This document shows, one piece after another, positions 29,155 through 60,451 of a DNA stretch of 64,000 nucleotides. The DNA comes from Rallus limicola. Lineage: Eukaryota; Chordata; Aves; Gruiformes; Rallidae. Below the pieces are notes generated by a model that had not been told where the DNA came from, made no database searches, and saw only the letters and a program-made list of their open reading frames with translations. Made by a program: the position numbers and the translations under genes. The DNA is taken from NCBI GenBank assembly GCA_022605955.1, contig JAKCOZ010000002.1, forward strand, positions 66,444,783 through 66,508,782. Direction: 5' to 3'. How positions within the stretch are numbered: position 1 is the stretch's first letter; the number at the start of each line of letters is the position of its first letter.

Positions 29155-32100
29155 CTTCCCTCAGAAGCACTACCCCACAGTCATTTATTTCATGTGCAGG
29201 CTATCCATATAAACATGCTGGGCAAGTTGGACTGAAAAAGGAAGGATTCAGGGAATGGAAGATAGCCTAAAATGGACTACAAAGTGGTGAGGGGTAGGCC
29301 TCCACTTAAGTAGCTAACTTGATCAAAGGTAAGAAAACTATAACTTACAAAGAAAGGCCAGACCAAAGGTCTGTATAGCCCATTATCTTGTCCCCAGCAC
29401 TGAGTAATGGTGGATGACTAGGAAAGAGCTTAAGATAATTTCTGACTTCTTGCTTTACTTCCTCCTCACCGCCAAGCTACTCGTGGTTTTTATTAAGCTT
29501 AAAAGAGACCATTGACCACATAGCTTTGTAGGCACAAAACCAAAGCTCAAGCATCTTACCAGCAGTTCAATGGTGTGTACATGTCATCTGGTGCTGACAG
29601 TGGAAATACCTGGCAAAATTTGTTGTGTGCCAGCACTGCCTTCATCAACTTTTCATCATCAGTAGTCTCATTAGGGAGGGTGCCATGTAACCATCTTTGG
29701 GGTTCAGCAGTGAGCTCAGGTGATGAACTGATTCCAGTTAAACCAACCTAACAAGAAAATTATGAACTTGAGCAAAACCCACCTTGTTTGGGTGGGATGC
29801 TTTTATACTGGTATGAGTGAGGGGGAAAAGGAATGGGTTAGGGAGTGTTTCAGGGGAGCAGCACAGCAGTCCAAGCAGGCTGGGACTTGCCTGGGGAGAA
29901 GAAACTTGCTTCCAGAGAGAATATACATGAATGGAAAGAGTAGTAGGGACAGTAATGTTTTTATTAAGGTTTTGGTTTTCTTTTTAACATTCTTATTTCA
30001 AGCCAATGCATTTGATTGATTTGACACCCTGTAGATTAACTTTTCATGCCTGTCTTTTGCTTGGAAACATACATTTGTATTCATTTCTCAGAGAAAGCCA
30101 AACATTCCTCCCCTACACTTGAGAAGTGCATTCAGTCTCAGGAATCTTACAGGGTACACAGGGATATGCAATGAACTCAGAATGAGTCTTCCAGGTCTCG
30201 GCATGAATCCCAGTCTATTATTGTACTACAGCACCAGCCAGTGGTACTATTAGAGTTCATCATTCTTATTTTTTTCAGTAGTATTCTTTTTCCCTGACCA
30301 CTGCAGCATTTTTCTCTTAAAAAGAACATTTCAGCCCTTGAAAGGCAATGCAGAATTTGATCACGTGTCCTTTTCTAGGTCAAGACATTATTGCCCCAGT
30401 TACTTATCACCTTGATACCTCAGGTTACCAACCTGACTGCTGAGCTGCTTGCATTGCATTCTAAATTCAATGTGGGCAACCCAAGGGGCAGGTTGGGAAG
30501 AAAAGAACGTGGTTGCAGGAGAGGAGGAAGCAATAGCGCTGGAGATCAGCGGGAGCCATAGCCAGAACATGAAGTTTATCCCTGAGATGCCTTTCCACAC
30601 TGCCATTGTCCACATGTGGTGGAAGAGATGGCTTCTGGAGACAAGCTTGAGTATTGCATGCCAGAAGCTGGCTGCACTGCAGGATATGGTGACTGATTGC
30701 TGTAGCACCACTGGCTAGATGGGCAGTTCTGACTAAAACAATTACAACAAAGTGCTAATGATGTCTTGGGAGAAAGAATTGACCTAATGTTTATTTATCT
30801 GCAGTGTGTTAAATCCACATCCCTCTGCTTAATCCAAAATATAAATAGCATCTTTATTTACACACCTATATATGCATATGCTTATGTGCATGTGGATAAA
30901 AATAAACCTTTTTCAGAAAGGTGTGCTACATTTCATTCATTTTTGAATGTTTTTCTCAACAAAAAAAACAAACCCTAAGATGAAGGAGAGGCAAATCAAG
31001 CACTTACCAGTTTGGGATATCAATAAAACACAGTAGAAAGCCCATAGTCTGACACATTTTTCCTGGCCTCATCTTGGTGTGACTTAAGTAGAACAGGTCA
31101 CTATACCTGATATAATAAAGGTTGTTGAGGCCTTCTCATGCTAGACCCCATTCTCAGCTTAGTACAGCTTTAACTCTTTCTCTGTACCTGTCTCCCTCAA
31201 GATAATCTTTGTTTTTTCATGCCTATGCCACCCCACTGTTTCCCCAAGCAAGATTAAAAGGAAATATATGCTGCACTGACTAACCTAAATCCATATAAAA
31301 GTTTTATAAACTTGAGAGTTACCTCAAAGTATGTAGTCTACAGCAGTGGCCTAGCAGATGACAGATTGTTTCCCTAGAGCCGAAGACATATTTCCTACTG
31401 ATTTTGGGGGAAGCAGATATAATTAGCCAAATTTTAATCATTTTCCAATCTAAAAAAAATAAGTTTTCCACATGCTAATGTACTCATATCTAAATATTTT
31501 ACTGCTCCTTTCTCTGGACCCAGTGTTCCAATTTTCTCTAACCACCTAATAAGATCTGGTAAAGCATCAATTGGCCCTTCCCAACCTTCCTAACAGCTGT
31601 AACTTCTCTTTTAACATAATTTAATGAGACAAGAAATACATAGACTATTGAACACAGATTTCCAAAGTACACACTGCACTGTATAAAACATACGATACCA
31701 GCCCAAATAATGCCATTGCTCAAACATACCTTCTGTACATAGGCTCCACCAAGCACTAGAAGCTGAGCATCTTTTCAGGTTTAGACCTGACATTTTTTTT
31801 AACAGGGACAAGCACTCAGGCTTTGCTTGGAAATTTACTGTCAGTGGGTATGACAGCTGTAAGCCTTGTATGTGGCATGGACAAAGAAAAAAAATTGCAG
31901 ATTAAATGTACAATTTTTCTTTTATTCCTTCAATAACTCTGCCTATAAGACATCTTATTAAATCTTAAACATGAAGACTTTTCCTGGTTCTGAAAAATTA
32001 GGCTAATAATACCAGAGATATGGGACTGGATTCTGATGTCAAACAGAGGCTATAGAATTAAGTTCCCTGATACCACTGAACTTAAATTAGCACTGATTTA

Positions 32101-32699
32101 ATAAAAGCAACATTTTACCTGGGATATAAAAGCCTATTTCCAGCATGCACTAAAGTCCCAGCTCTGCAGTGATAAATGAGAACTGTGGGTATTCTTTATT
32201 TGATATGAAGATTTTATTTTGTTTTTAAGGAAAAAGAAAAGTCTATCTGAGTTCATATTTTCATATACATTTATAATTTACACTCTGTTGACTAGAAAAA
32301 AAACATATTAAAATTTGATACCTGTCTTCCAAACAGAGGAAACACTTCACAACAGAATTTGCATTGTTTAGCTCTGATCATCTTCACATTTAGTTGTCAT
32401 TGCTGTCTTAAATATTGCTTCTAGTTCTTCTTCAAGAACCGAGGAACAGTTTTTTGACAGCATATTGATGAAATGCTCTAAGTACTGAGCCATAACTCTA
32501 CTTCCCATGTTCACTCTGAACTTACTTTAGTTTCTCACTGATGACTAAACCCAAAATACTAAGCTTTATCGTTTGTTCCTTTATCAGCCAGAAACATCCA
32601 AAAGGATTACTTAAGGAAGTCAGTGCTGAAAATACTGGACATAGGTGTTTTGCTTAATATAATTATATTTTGGGCAAAAAATAACTTGATTATATAAGT

Positions 32700-33960
32700 A
32701 AGAACATGGAATCACCTCTTGGCTTCACCAAGAGTAAATCCTGCCTGACCAACCTAGTGGCTTTCTATGATGGAGTGACCACATCAGTGGACACAGGAAA
32801 AGCAATGGATGTAACCAATCTGGACTTCTGTAAAACCAGGGTCCCCCACAACATCCTTCTCTCTAAACTGGAGAGATATAGATCTGATGACTGGACTGTT
32901 TGGAGGATAAGGAATTGGTTGGATGATTGCATCCAGAGAGTAGTTATCAATGCCTCAATGTCCACATGGAGATCTGTGACAAATGGTGTCCCTCAGGGTT
33001 CTGTACTGGGACTGGTTTTGTTTAATATTTTTGTCAGTGACATAGACGGTGAGGTTGTGTGCATCCTTGGCAAGTTTGCAGATGACACCAAGCTGAGTAG
33101 TGCAGTTGACATGCCAGAAGGACCAGATGTCATCCAGAGGACTTGGACAAGCTGGAGAAGTGGGCCCATGTGAACCTCATGAGGTTCAACAAGGCCAAAT
33201 GCAAGGTCCTGCACCTGGGTCAGGGGAAAACTTATCAATTCAGGCTGGGAGATGATGTGATAGAGAGAGGCCCTGCAGAGAAGGACTTGGAGGTGCTGGT
33301 GGATGAGAAGCTTGACACGAGCCAACAGTGTGCACTCACAGCCCAGAAAGTCAACCGTATCCTGGGCTGCATCAAAAGGTGCGTGGCCAGCACGTCAAGG
33401 GAGGTGATTCTGTTCCTCTACTCTGCTGTTGTGAGACCCCACTTCAAGTACTATGCCCAGTTCTGGAGTCCCCAACATAAGCAGGACATGGAACTGTTGG
33501 AATGGGTCCAGAGAAGAGCCAAAGATGATCCAAGGGCTGAAGCATCTCTCCTATGAAGACAGGCTGAAAGTTGAGGTTGTTCATCCTGGATAGGAGAAGG
33601 CTCCGGGGGGATCTTATAGTGGCCTTCCAGTGCCTGAAGGGGCTACAGGAAAGCTGGGGAGGGACTTTTTAGAAGGGCATGTACTGATAGGACAAGAGGG
33701 AATGGTCTTAAATTGGAAGGGGTAGATTTAGACTGGGATATTAGGAAGAAGTTCTTCACTATGAGGGTGGTGAGGCACTGGAGCAGGGTGCCCAGGGAAG
33801 TGGTGGCTGCCCCCTCCCTGGAGGTGTTTAAGGCCAGTTTGGATGGAACCCTGAGCAGCCTGGTCTAGCGAGAGGTGTCCCTGCCCATGGTAGGGAGGGG
33901 TGGAACTTGATAATTAAGGTCCCTTCCAGCCCAAACCATGCTGATTCTATGATTCTATGA
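32700..33960 (+). mobile_element. CR1 LINE, 5'-truncated, sense orientation
   Basis: A non-LTR retrotransposon copy of the CR1 family. The body encodes the C-terminal half of a CR1 reverse transcriptase, and the 3' end closes with the hallmark ATTCTATGATTCTATGA repeat at about 33943-33959. Motifs include GVPQGSVLG near 32985 and the catalytic FADD at 33075-33086. The coding region is broken by frameshifts near 33140 and 33530, and the [10 protein letters not shown] segment is short of the usual residues around the first catalytic Asp. It is inserted in the same direction as GABRB1 transcription, in intron 4. The 5' end is truncated, as is normal for CR1. Confidence 0.95.
32706..33556 (+). pseudogene. 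CR1 reverse transcriptase remnant (two frames)
   Basis: Two overlapping ORFs make up the broken reading frame. The first (32706-33173) carries [17 protein letters not shown], the RIQRVV-like segment [20 protein letters not shown] and KFADDTKLS. The second (33143-33556) carries [31 protein letters not shown] and [12 protein letters not shown] one-base loss around 33138 shifts the frame between IQR and the following [12 protein letters not shown] segment, and a second shift after the QRRAK segment ends the match. The missing residues around the first catalytic Asp and the truncated 5' end mean it cannot make an active enzyme. It is a decayed copy, not a host gene. Confidence 0.92.
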
Positions 33961-34000
33961 AAATAAAAGCAGTGGATTAGATAACTTGAACCCCAAGCCA

Positions 34001-34067
34001 CAATAAAAAAAAAAAAAATCCCAACCCCCTAAAAACCTCAAAAAAACCCTAACCAACAAATAAACCA
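34001..34067 (+). repeat. A/C-rich low-complexity tract
   Basis: An A run of 14 bases followed by C- and A-rich sequence including AAAAAACCCTAACC. It lies 40 bases past the CR1 3' end but is separated from it by ordinary sequence, so it is not the element's own tail. Confidence 0.7.
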
Positions 34068-35060
34068 GTTAAGTTTACTTTTTTGAAAATGATATTTATC
34101 TTCCCTTTTAGCAATTCAGACTTCATTGACATGAATGAAATTAAGAAGCATGTAATGATACATCTCCACCTAACTGCTTGTCATCTTTGCATAATCCCAT
34201 CTTTATCATTTATATTCAAAAGAATCTAAAGAATGTAAGGACAGAAGGGTAAAAAACACTGTAAAACAAAATAAATTAGCCCTGACCCCAGAAAAATACG
34301 TAACCTCAAACATACTTTAAGAATGGACAAGTAGCAGGTCTTACTCTGAGAGATAAATAGCTCTGCTTCAAGTGTAGGATTAGTCCTCCACTTAAACTTT
34401 CACAGAGCCTCATGACATTCCACCATTACCACAAACTGCTTGTGCCCCGGGATTTTCAGGACTAATCCTCTTGAACACAGATTTATTTCAGCTTTACCCT
34501 ATCTTCAGACTATTGCCTCCCCCTTCCTGCCATTACACCCTTGTATTCTGCATTTGAGCGTCTTCGTTTTTAAGCTTCTGGTGCGTGTGCAAGCCATCAG
34601 TTATTCTCTCCACTGAGAAAGTGCAGCCAGTAACAGATCTGGGATGTTACTCTACTTATAATAATAATTGATACGTTTTAATGGAGACAGTGATTACTTA
34701 TGATTGCCTTTGGGTTTATTTTATCTCCTTAAACAAGGTTTTTGACTATCCAAAGCACAATGCCATTACAAATTTTAGACAGCTGACATCTATCAGGGAG
34801 GGAGGGAGAAGGAAACCTTGAAAAGCAGATTTCTGAACTACAGGTAATGAACCTTGCTGGATCCTGAAGCACTCCTTTTGGAATTACAAGAAGCTATTTT
34901 TAAGGAAGCCTGAGACTCACAGTAAAGTTTAAGAATCTCCAGCTTTAGGAGACAGCACATTGTGGTGGGAAGTCGGTGCCTCCATCGCCTTCAGGGAAGT
35001 GGCTCCAGTAGCTACCACCTGCCTTACCCATTCCTAGTTCAGGCTTATTTGGTGCTGACA

Positions 35061-35355
35061 AATCATAGAATCATCATAGAACCATAGAATGCATTAGGTT
35101 GGAAGGAACCGTTAAAGGTCATGTAGTCCAACCCCCCTGCAGTGAGCAAGGACATCTTCACTAGATCATGTTGCTCAGAGCTTAATCATGCCTGACCTTG
35201 AATGTCTCCAGGGATGGAACTTCCACCACCTCTCTGGGCAACTTGTTGCAGTGTCTCACCACCTTCGTAGTGTATAACTTCTTTCTAATGTCTAATCTTA
35301 ACCTACCCTGTTCCAGTTTAAAACCATTGCCCCTATCACTACATGCCTTTACAAT
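35061..35355 (-). mobile_element. CR1 LINE 3' fragment, antisense
   Basis: Begins with the reverse complement of the CR1 3' end (AATCATAGAATCATCATAG) and runs into the last coding part. On the minus strand it reads [20 protein letters not shown], then [21 protein letters not shown], which is the C-terminal CR1 ORF2 signature. Similarity stops around 35355, consistent with 5' truncation. It is opposite in direction to the copy 1.1 kb upstream, so the two are separate insertions. Confidence 0.92.
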
Positions 35356-51829
<16,474 letters not shown>

Positions 51830-51935
51830 TAGAATCATAGAATGGTTTTGGTTGGAAAAGACTTTCAAGATCATCAAATCCAATCTTCTATCCAGCCCTA
51901 CTAGGTCGAACACTAGATCGTGTCCCCATATAACT
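51830..51935 (-). mobile_element. CR1 LINE 3'-end fragment, antisense
   Basis: Starts with AGAATCATAGAATGGTTTTG, the reverse complement of a CR1 tail, and continues with GGTTGGAAAAGACTTTCAAG and a diverged 3' UTR up to about 51935. Only some 100 bases remain, from a CR1 subfamily different from the copies at 33 kb and 54.4 kb. Confidence 0.85.
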
Positions 51936-53949
51936 CTTACTTGCTCTCCTTTCCTAATGTTTTTTGGGTTGGTTTTTTTTTATAGCTAATGAGAATGAAA
52001 CTCTTACTAGTGAACAGGGAAAAGAAAAAACAACAAACCAGTATGCCTCATAGGCAGTACTCTTACACATGCAAGCCACACCGGATAAAACATATTAATG
52101 TGTATTTCTGATTGGGCACTGCATTACATTTGTTTTAGGCTCGGTAGGTCCTTTGACATCCCTGGCATAATCCAATAGAATGAGCTAAATAAATTTGTAT
52201 TTTCAGTACAAGTCTGACTACTTATCCAGAAACCATCACTGTTTCCATCTATTGAGACTACAGAGATGCTGAGAAGTCCTGCTGTGTTAGTCATTAAAGA
52301 GATATTAGGTAAAACCAAACAATTCCTCTCCCAAAGGACTTTCAACCTTGTACCAAGTGTCACGTGGCAAATGAGATTTTAAAAGTTAGAGGGGCAAATG
52401 ATAACAAGTGACAATGAACCAATATTAAAGGTGTTTGCATAGTAAGGCAAGGTTATCATTCACTCTGAACTAGACTGGGATGTTGCAAGAGTGACTTTAT
52501 GCTGTGATAACATTTATTTTCCGCTTCTAATGGATAGGAAGTGATGTCTCCAACTGGGATGGAACAGATTGCCCCATATGTTAAATTTATTTTTATTTGA
52601 GAAACCTTCTTAAATAACTGACAATTTGTAGTACTCCAGCAGTCTAACCAAGTTTTCACTTGGGTCAGTATTTCTTAGGCTACATTCTGACTCATATTCC
52701 CAGTTACAATCTGCCATCTGCCTATATAAAATGTTTCTCAGTGAAAACAAAAGTCACTTATAGCTACAAACACGCACTCAAACACAGGTGGCAAGGAGCC
52801 TTTTCGAGCAATTCTATCACCTTAATGTTAACTAGTGACATTGCTTTCCAAAACACACCTTCAGATCTGCAGTGCGCCGTTAACATATTGGGTTTGAGTT
52901 GAAATACTACAATAAATTTACCACCGTGTGGACCACCTCAGTGGTGTGTGGAAGGAATGCTTTGTCTTCCTGTTTGAACACAGTACACAGTCATAGGAAT
53001 AACTGTGTGAAACAAGAAAAATTCTACTGTAAGCATAAATTCATTAACAAAGCAAAATTTTTAGGAAAAGGATGTTCCAGTAATGATGGAAGAGGGTTGG
53101 GTTCCAGCCTCGTGTCCTTACGTGACTTGGAACACCCAGAGTGGAAATACTCTTTTGAAATGCCCTGTTTAGAGTCAGGTCACTAATGCAGAGACCCTGT
53201 CGATGGCTGTTTCAGAGCTGTGAAAGAAGCTGGAGAATCAGGAGGCAAACGAGCTCCATTTGGAAATCCCTGTGGAAATGGTAATACTTAGTAGAACCAT
53301 GATGATATTTAAGTTGATGTAATACAGACCTTTTTTTTTTTAATCCCAGAGATGTTTGGGATGGTAAGTGCTGTGGTGGAAAATAAAACAGCCTGGTGAC
53401 ATTAACATCTGAAACACTGTTAACCTCAGCTGTATCACAGTGTCAGAAACATTTATTTCTAAAGGATTTTTCTTCTGTGAACAGCAAGATTTGTACATAA
53501 CCTATTTCTTGCTGTGCTTGAATTTAGTTACTTTTTAGCTCTGTAGTACTTCTGCCTAAGTGTTCTCACTTAAACTCTCAGCTGCTGGTCTAGAAGCTAA
53601 AAGAAGGAAAAAAGAAAAGTGTTGGCACATCGAGGACTGTATTCTCATTTCTAGACAGTATTTTCTAGGAAGCAGAAGTTTAGTATCCCAAGCTGCGCAA
53701 TTACTCATATTTTATTGGTTTTGAAGCTTGGAAAAGAATCTGGCAAGCAAACAAAAGCTGAAATAGATCAAGTACTTTTCATGGGGCCTTTATTAATCAA
53801 AAAATATGTATCTCTTAGCAATCACTTATTACTTATTACAACACACGTGGAAATCCTGGGAAAATTGATTAAGTGGGCTAGGCTCCTGGCATGTCAGCCC
53901 AGAAATCGGGCCGTGTTTGCTCCTGGAATACTGTGCAAATGTGGTTAAA
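51936..53949 (+). other. GABRB1: Intron 5 segment between CR1 fragment and CpG island
   Basis: Ordinary AT-rich sequence. A T/G-rich tract at 51959-51982 is one of only two low-complexity tracts found with the opposite strand bias to the A/C tracts. A T run lies at 53331-53342. No gene was recognised. Confidence 0.7.
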
Positions 53950-54420
53950 TCCCAACGCGGCCTCCGTGTGAGGACCGGCCACCTGGCGCAGGCTCTTCCC
54001 AGACGCCACTCGGACACCGCCATCCTCAACCCCGCCGCTCCCCTGACGCGTACTAATCGCTGCCAAATCCAGCAACAGGCGTAACCCCTCGGGGACGGCA
54101 CGTTTCGGGCCCGGCGAGCCAGGCCGAGGCCCCAGGGAGGGTGGCCGGTAGCGGCTGGGCTGGGGGCAGGGGGCGCCGAGCAGCGCTCCGAACCGGACCT
54201 GAGCGGCCCTGCCCGGCCCTGCCCGGCCGCCGCGGAGCGCGGGCGCCCTCCTGTGGCCACTGGGCCGCGCTGCGCCGCGCCGCCGGGCTGAGGGTGGGCG
54301 CTTGGGTCCCGGGAAGCCAAAGGCATCCCTGCCCTGTGCCCCCTCGGAGCCGCCGCTGCGTGTCCGGAGAGACGCTGGAGCTCGGCTGCAGGCGCCTCCC
54401 ACGCTGATAATGGCTTTTAG
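53950..54420. promoter_or_regulatory. Intronic CpG island
   Basis: By hand count roughly 55 CpG dinucleotides lie in about 480 bases, with G+C near 70 percent, against a CpG-poor AT-rich background on both sides. The densest part is 54181-54300, with CCGCCGCGG- and GCGCCGCGCCGCC-like runs. Features include an E-box CACCTG at 53980-53985, G runs at 54135-54173, and GGGTGGGCG near 54292-54300, close to an EGR/SP-type site. Long ORFs here on both strands follow from the lack of AT-rich stops and are not evidence of a protein. Unmethylated CpG islands usually mark promoters, so an alternative or antisense promoter is plausible but not shown. Confidence 0.8.
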
Positions 54421-54436
54421 GCAACGGGCACAACGG

Positions 54437-55370
54437 AATCATAGAGCCACAGTCACAGAGGGGTAGGGGATGGAAAGCACCTCTGGAGATCATCTAGCCT
54501 AACCTCCATCCCAAAGCAGGATCACCTACAGCAGGTTGTACAGGACAGTATCCAAGCAGGTCTGGACTATCTCCAGAGAAGGAGACTCCACAGCCTCTAT
54601 GGCAGCCTGTCCCAGTGCTCTGCCACCTCAAATTGAAGAAGATTTTCCTCACATTGAGATGGAACTTCTTATGTTCCCATTTGTGCCCATCGCTTCTTCT
54701 CCTGTGGCTGAGCATCACTGAGAAGACTCTGGCCCCTTCCTCTAGACATCCCCCCTTTAGATATTTATAAGCATTAATTAGAGTCCCTCTCAGTCTTCTC
54801 CAGATTGGACACAACCCTCTTGTATGAGAAACAGTCCAGTCCCCAAATCGTCTCTGTAGCCCTTTGCTGACCTCTCTCCAGTAGTTCCCTGTCTTTCTTG
54901 AACTGGGAAGCTCAGAACTGGTCACAGCACTCCAGATGTGGCCTCACCAGGGCAGAGTGAAGGGAGAGAATAACCTCCCTCAACCTGCTGACCACACTCT
55001 TCCTTCATGCACCACACCATTCGTCTCCTTGGCCATGACAGCACACTGCTGGCTTATGTAGAGTTTGCTGTCCACCAGGGCTCCCAGGTCCTTCTCCAGA
55101 GAGCAGGTCAACCCCTGACCTATACTGGTGCTTGAGGTTATTTTTTCCAAGCTACAGGACTTGACCCTTATTAAATCTCATTTTAGTTCCTCTTTGTTCA
55201 ATTCTCTAGTCTGTCACTATCTCACTGAAAGGCAGCACAGCCTTCCAGTGTGTCAGCCACTCCTCACAGTTTTGTATCTTTAGAAACTTTGCTTATGATA
55301 CACTCTGTCCCCTCATCCAGGTCATTGATGAATATGCTGAATAAAACTGGACCAATCACTGACCCTAATT
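54437..55370 (-). mobile_element. CR1 LINE, antisense, reverse transcriptase to 3' end
   Basis: On the minus strand this reads from the CR1 reverse-transcriptase palm region (recognisable but degraded segment for [11 protein letters not shown] and the FADD site near 55270-55330) through to the 3' end at 54437, where AATCATAGAGCCACAG begins on the + strand. The ORF at 54494-54925 keeps CR1-like pieces such as NAYKYLKGGC and HKWEHKKFHLNVRK. Several stops and frameshifts are present, so it is inactive. Its 3' end abuts the CpG island, within about 20 bases. It belongs to a different CR1 subfamily from the copy at 32.7 kb. Confidence 0.93.
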
Positions 55371-58965
<3,595 letters not shown>

Positions 58966-59118
58966 GAGCATATCCTCGATTATCCCTTAGCTTCCGGCTT
59001 AAAAGAAATATCGGATACTTCATTTTGCAAACCTATATGCCTTCCACGCTGATCACAATTCTGTCATGGGTATCTTTTTGGATCAATTATGACGCCTCTG
59101 CAGCCAGAGTTGCTCTAG
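58966..59118 (+). CDS. GABRB1: GABRB1 exon 7: loop C, M1 and start of M2
   Basis: This 153-bp exon runs from acceptor CTTTCTTTCAG to donor CTAG|GTAACT. It completes Gly203 and encodes residues 204-253 plus the first base of Gly254. Tyr205 and Arg207 of loop C are present in AYPRLSLSF. The pre-M1 segment RLKRNIGYF follows, then M1 (residues about 218-242), a helix-breaking Pro228 in QTYMPST, the short M1-M2 loop NYDASAA, and the start of M2, RVAL. The AARV motif at the cytoplasmic mouth is the segment that gives the channel anion selectivity in this family. No difference from mammalian beta-1 is apparent. The exon-exon junction splits the pore helix M2, as in other beta genes. Confidence 0.97.
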
Positions 59119-60451
59119 GTAACTTATTTTCAAAATCACTGATCAACATAAATACTTGTTGCCTTTGAATACAGTAGCACCAAATCCATGCAGCTGATTG
59201 CAGCAGCATGAATTGTGATCTTACATGTGCAGCGTAGGGTCTTTGCTGTCAGGAAGGCTGGCAGGTATCACCTTTCCTACATCTGAAGTTCTTGCTCTGC
59301 AGTTCCATTGGGACCCTGACTGGCTTCCACTTGCCATTATGGTCTTTGGATCAGGCCCAAAGTATTTTGCTTCCAAACTGAAGTGTAAAGGTCTAATTCA
59401 TGTATCTGAGGGTACCTACACTGTGCTGCATCAACATTTCATTGATGTTTAAAAGCATCCTCACAGGCCAGGTGTGGTTGAAAGGAATACACAAGAACCT
59501 ACTGACATCAGTGGAGATAGACCAGCTTACACCAAATAAGTCTGTTTTACCTACATAGCCATTCCCCATACCACGTTCCTTCCTACAACTTTCCATAAGA
59601 ACCAAGATCTTCTGCCACCACCTGTGCTTTAAGGCAGATAGGCTTTTCAAATACTAATGCCAGGAAAGCCATGTTGTTGCACCTCTATTTTGTCCCACCT
59701 CTCTGTAAATTCAACCAATTACACCTGTGCCTAGAGCTATCATACAGATGCATTAAGGACCTGTGATTAAGGCAAACTAAATTAATAATTTAATCTGGCT
59801 GAAACTAAATGCACCCCAAAAAAAAGAAAAAAAAAATCCTGCAGTGATGGATAACACAGTGAGATGGGAATGCTTTACTTGCAAGCATCCCTTTAACAGG
59901 AAAAGCTGTTTTGGTACAAGCAAATCACATTCTTTTCAACAAAGATCATCACTTTATCATAAAGCTTCCCTTTCTCTTTTCAATCCTCTCTTCTCAGTCC
60001 GAAGGTGGATACTGCAGTTCCCCAGAGCAATGCAAGCCACCTTATGGGGTCAAGCAGGGCTGCTGCAGTAAATAAAGTGAGAAGCATTTCCTCACTTAGA
60101 AAGAACAGCAATTAACTCTTTGCTGTCCAGGTCAGCTAACACCACACTCCCTAGCAGAGTTATTGTAAAAATTAAAGGCAGGATGTGTCAAGATAGCCTG
60201 GGCTTCTGAAAGCTATTTTGTTCACACTCTGTTGTGTAGAAAGCCAAGGACGGTGCTAGCAGCAGCCCTGCAAGGGTATCTTCCTTTCTAGCCCTGCAGA
60301 ATGCATCCCCTTGGCTACTAAGAATCCAATCACGAAATTAAACCAAATGCATGAGAAATGCACAACAGCTGGGTAGTGCTGCCATTATGCCTTTCACACT
60401 CAGATCTGCTTCCCTGTCTTGTAAGTCAATGGCTTTTTCTTCCTTTTGCAG
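59119..60451 (+). other. GABRB1: GABRB1 intron 7 (1.33 kb)
   Basis: Lies between the two exons that encode M2. It contains an A/C- and A-rich tract at 59811-59837 and a TGCATG element at 60348-60353, about 100 bases before exon 8, which is the consensus bound by RBFOX splicing regulators. No other feature was recognised. Confidence 0.9.

Larger units (their letters stand above)
15901..32699 (+). other. GABRB1: Intron 4 segment, no gene recognised
   Basis: A 16.8-kb AT-rich stretch with no exon, RNA gene or clear transposon. It holds A/C-rich tracts (17302-17340, 18058-18150, 20234-20311, 20418-20471), short tandem duplications at 25328-25363, 28332-28393 and 29107-29154, and a direct repeat of 19 bases at 20597-20615 and 20628-20646. 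Overlapping ORFs on both strands at 30400-30718 have no recognisable product. Confidence 0.7.

Noticed and set aside
30400..30718. ORFs open on both strands over the same 300 bases
   Set aside because: Opposing ORFs of about 90 to 100 codons without recognisable products are best read as chance.
53829..54493. Three overlapping minus-strand ORFs of 146 to 174 codons in the CpG island
   Set aside because: GC-rich DNA lacks stop codons, and the ORFs are rich in Arg, Gly, Pro and Ala in three frames at once, which is typical of noncoding island sequence.
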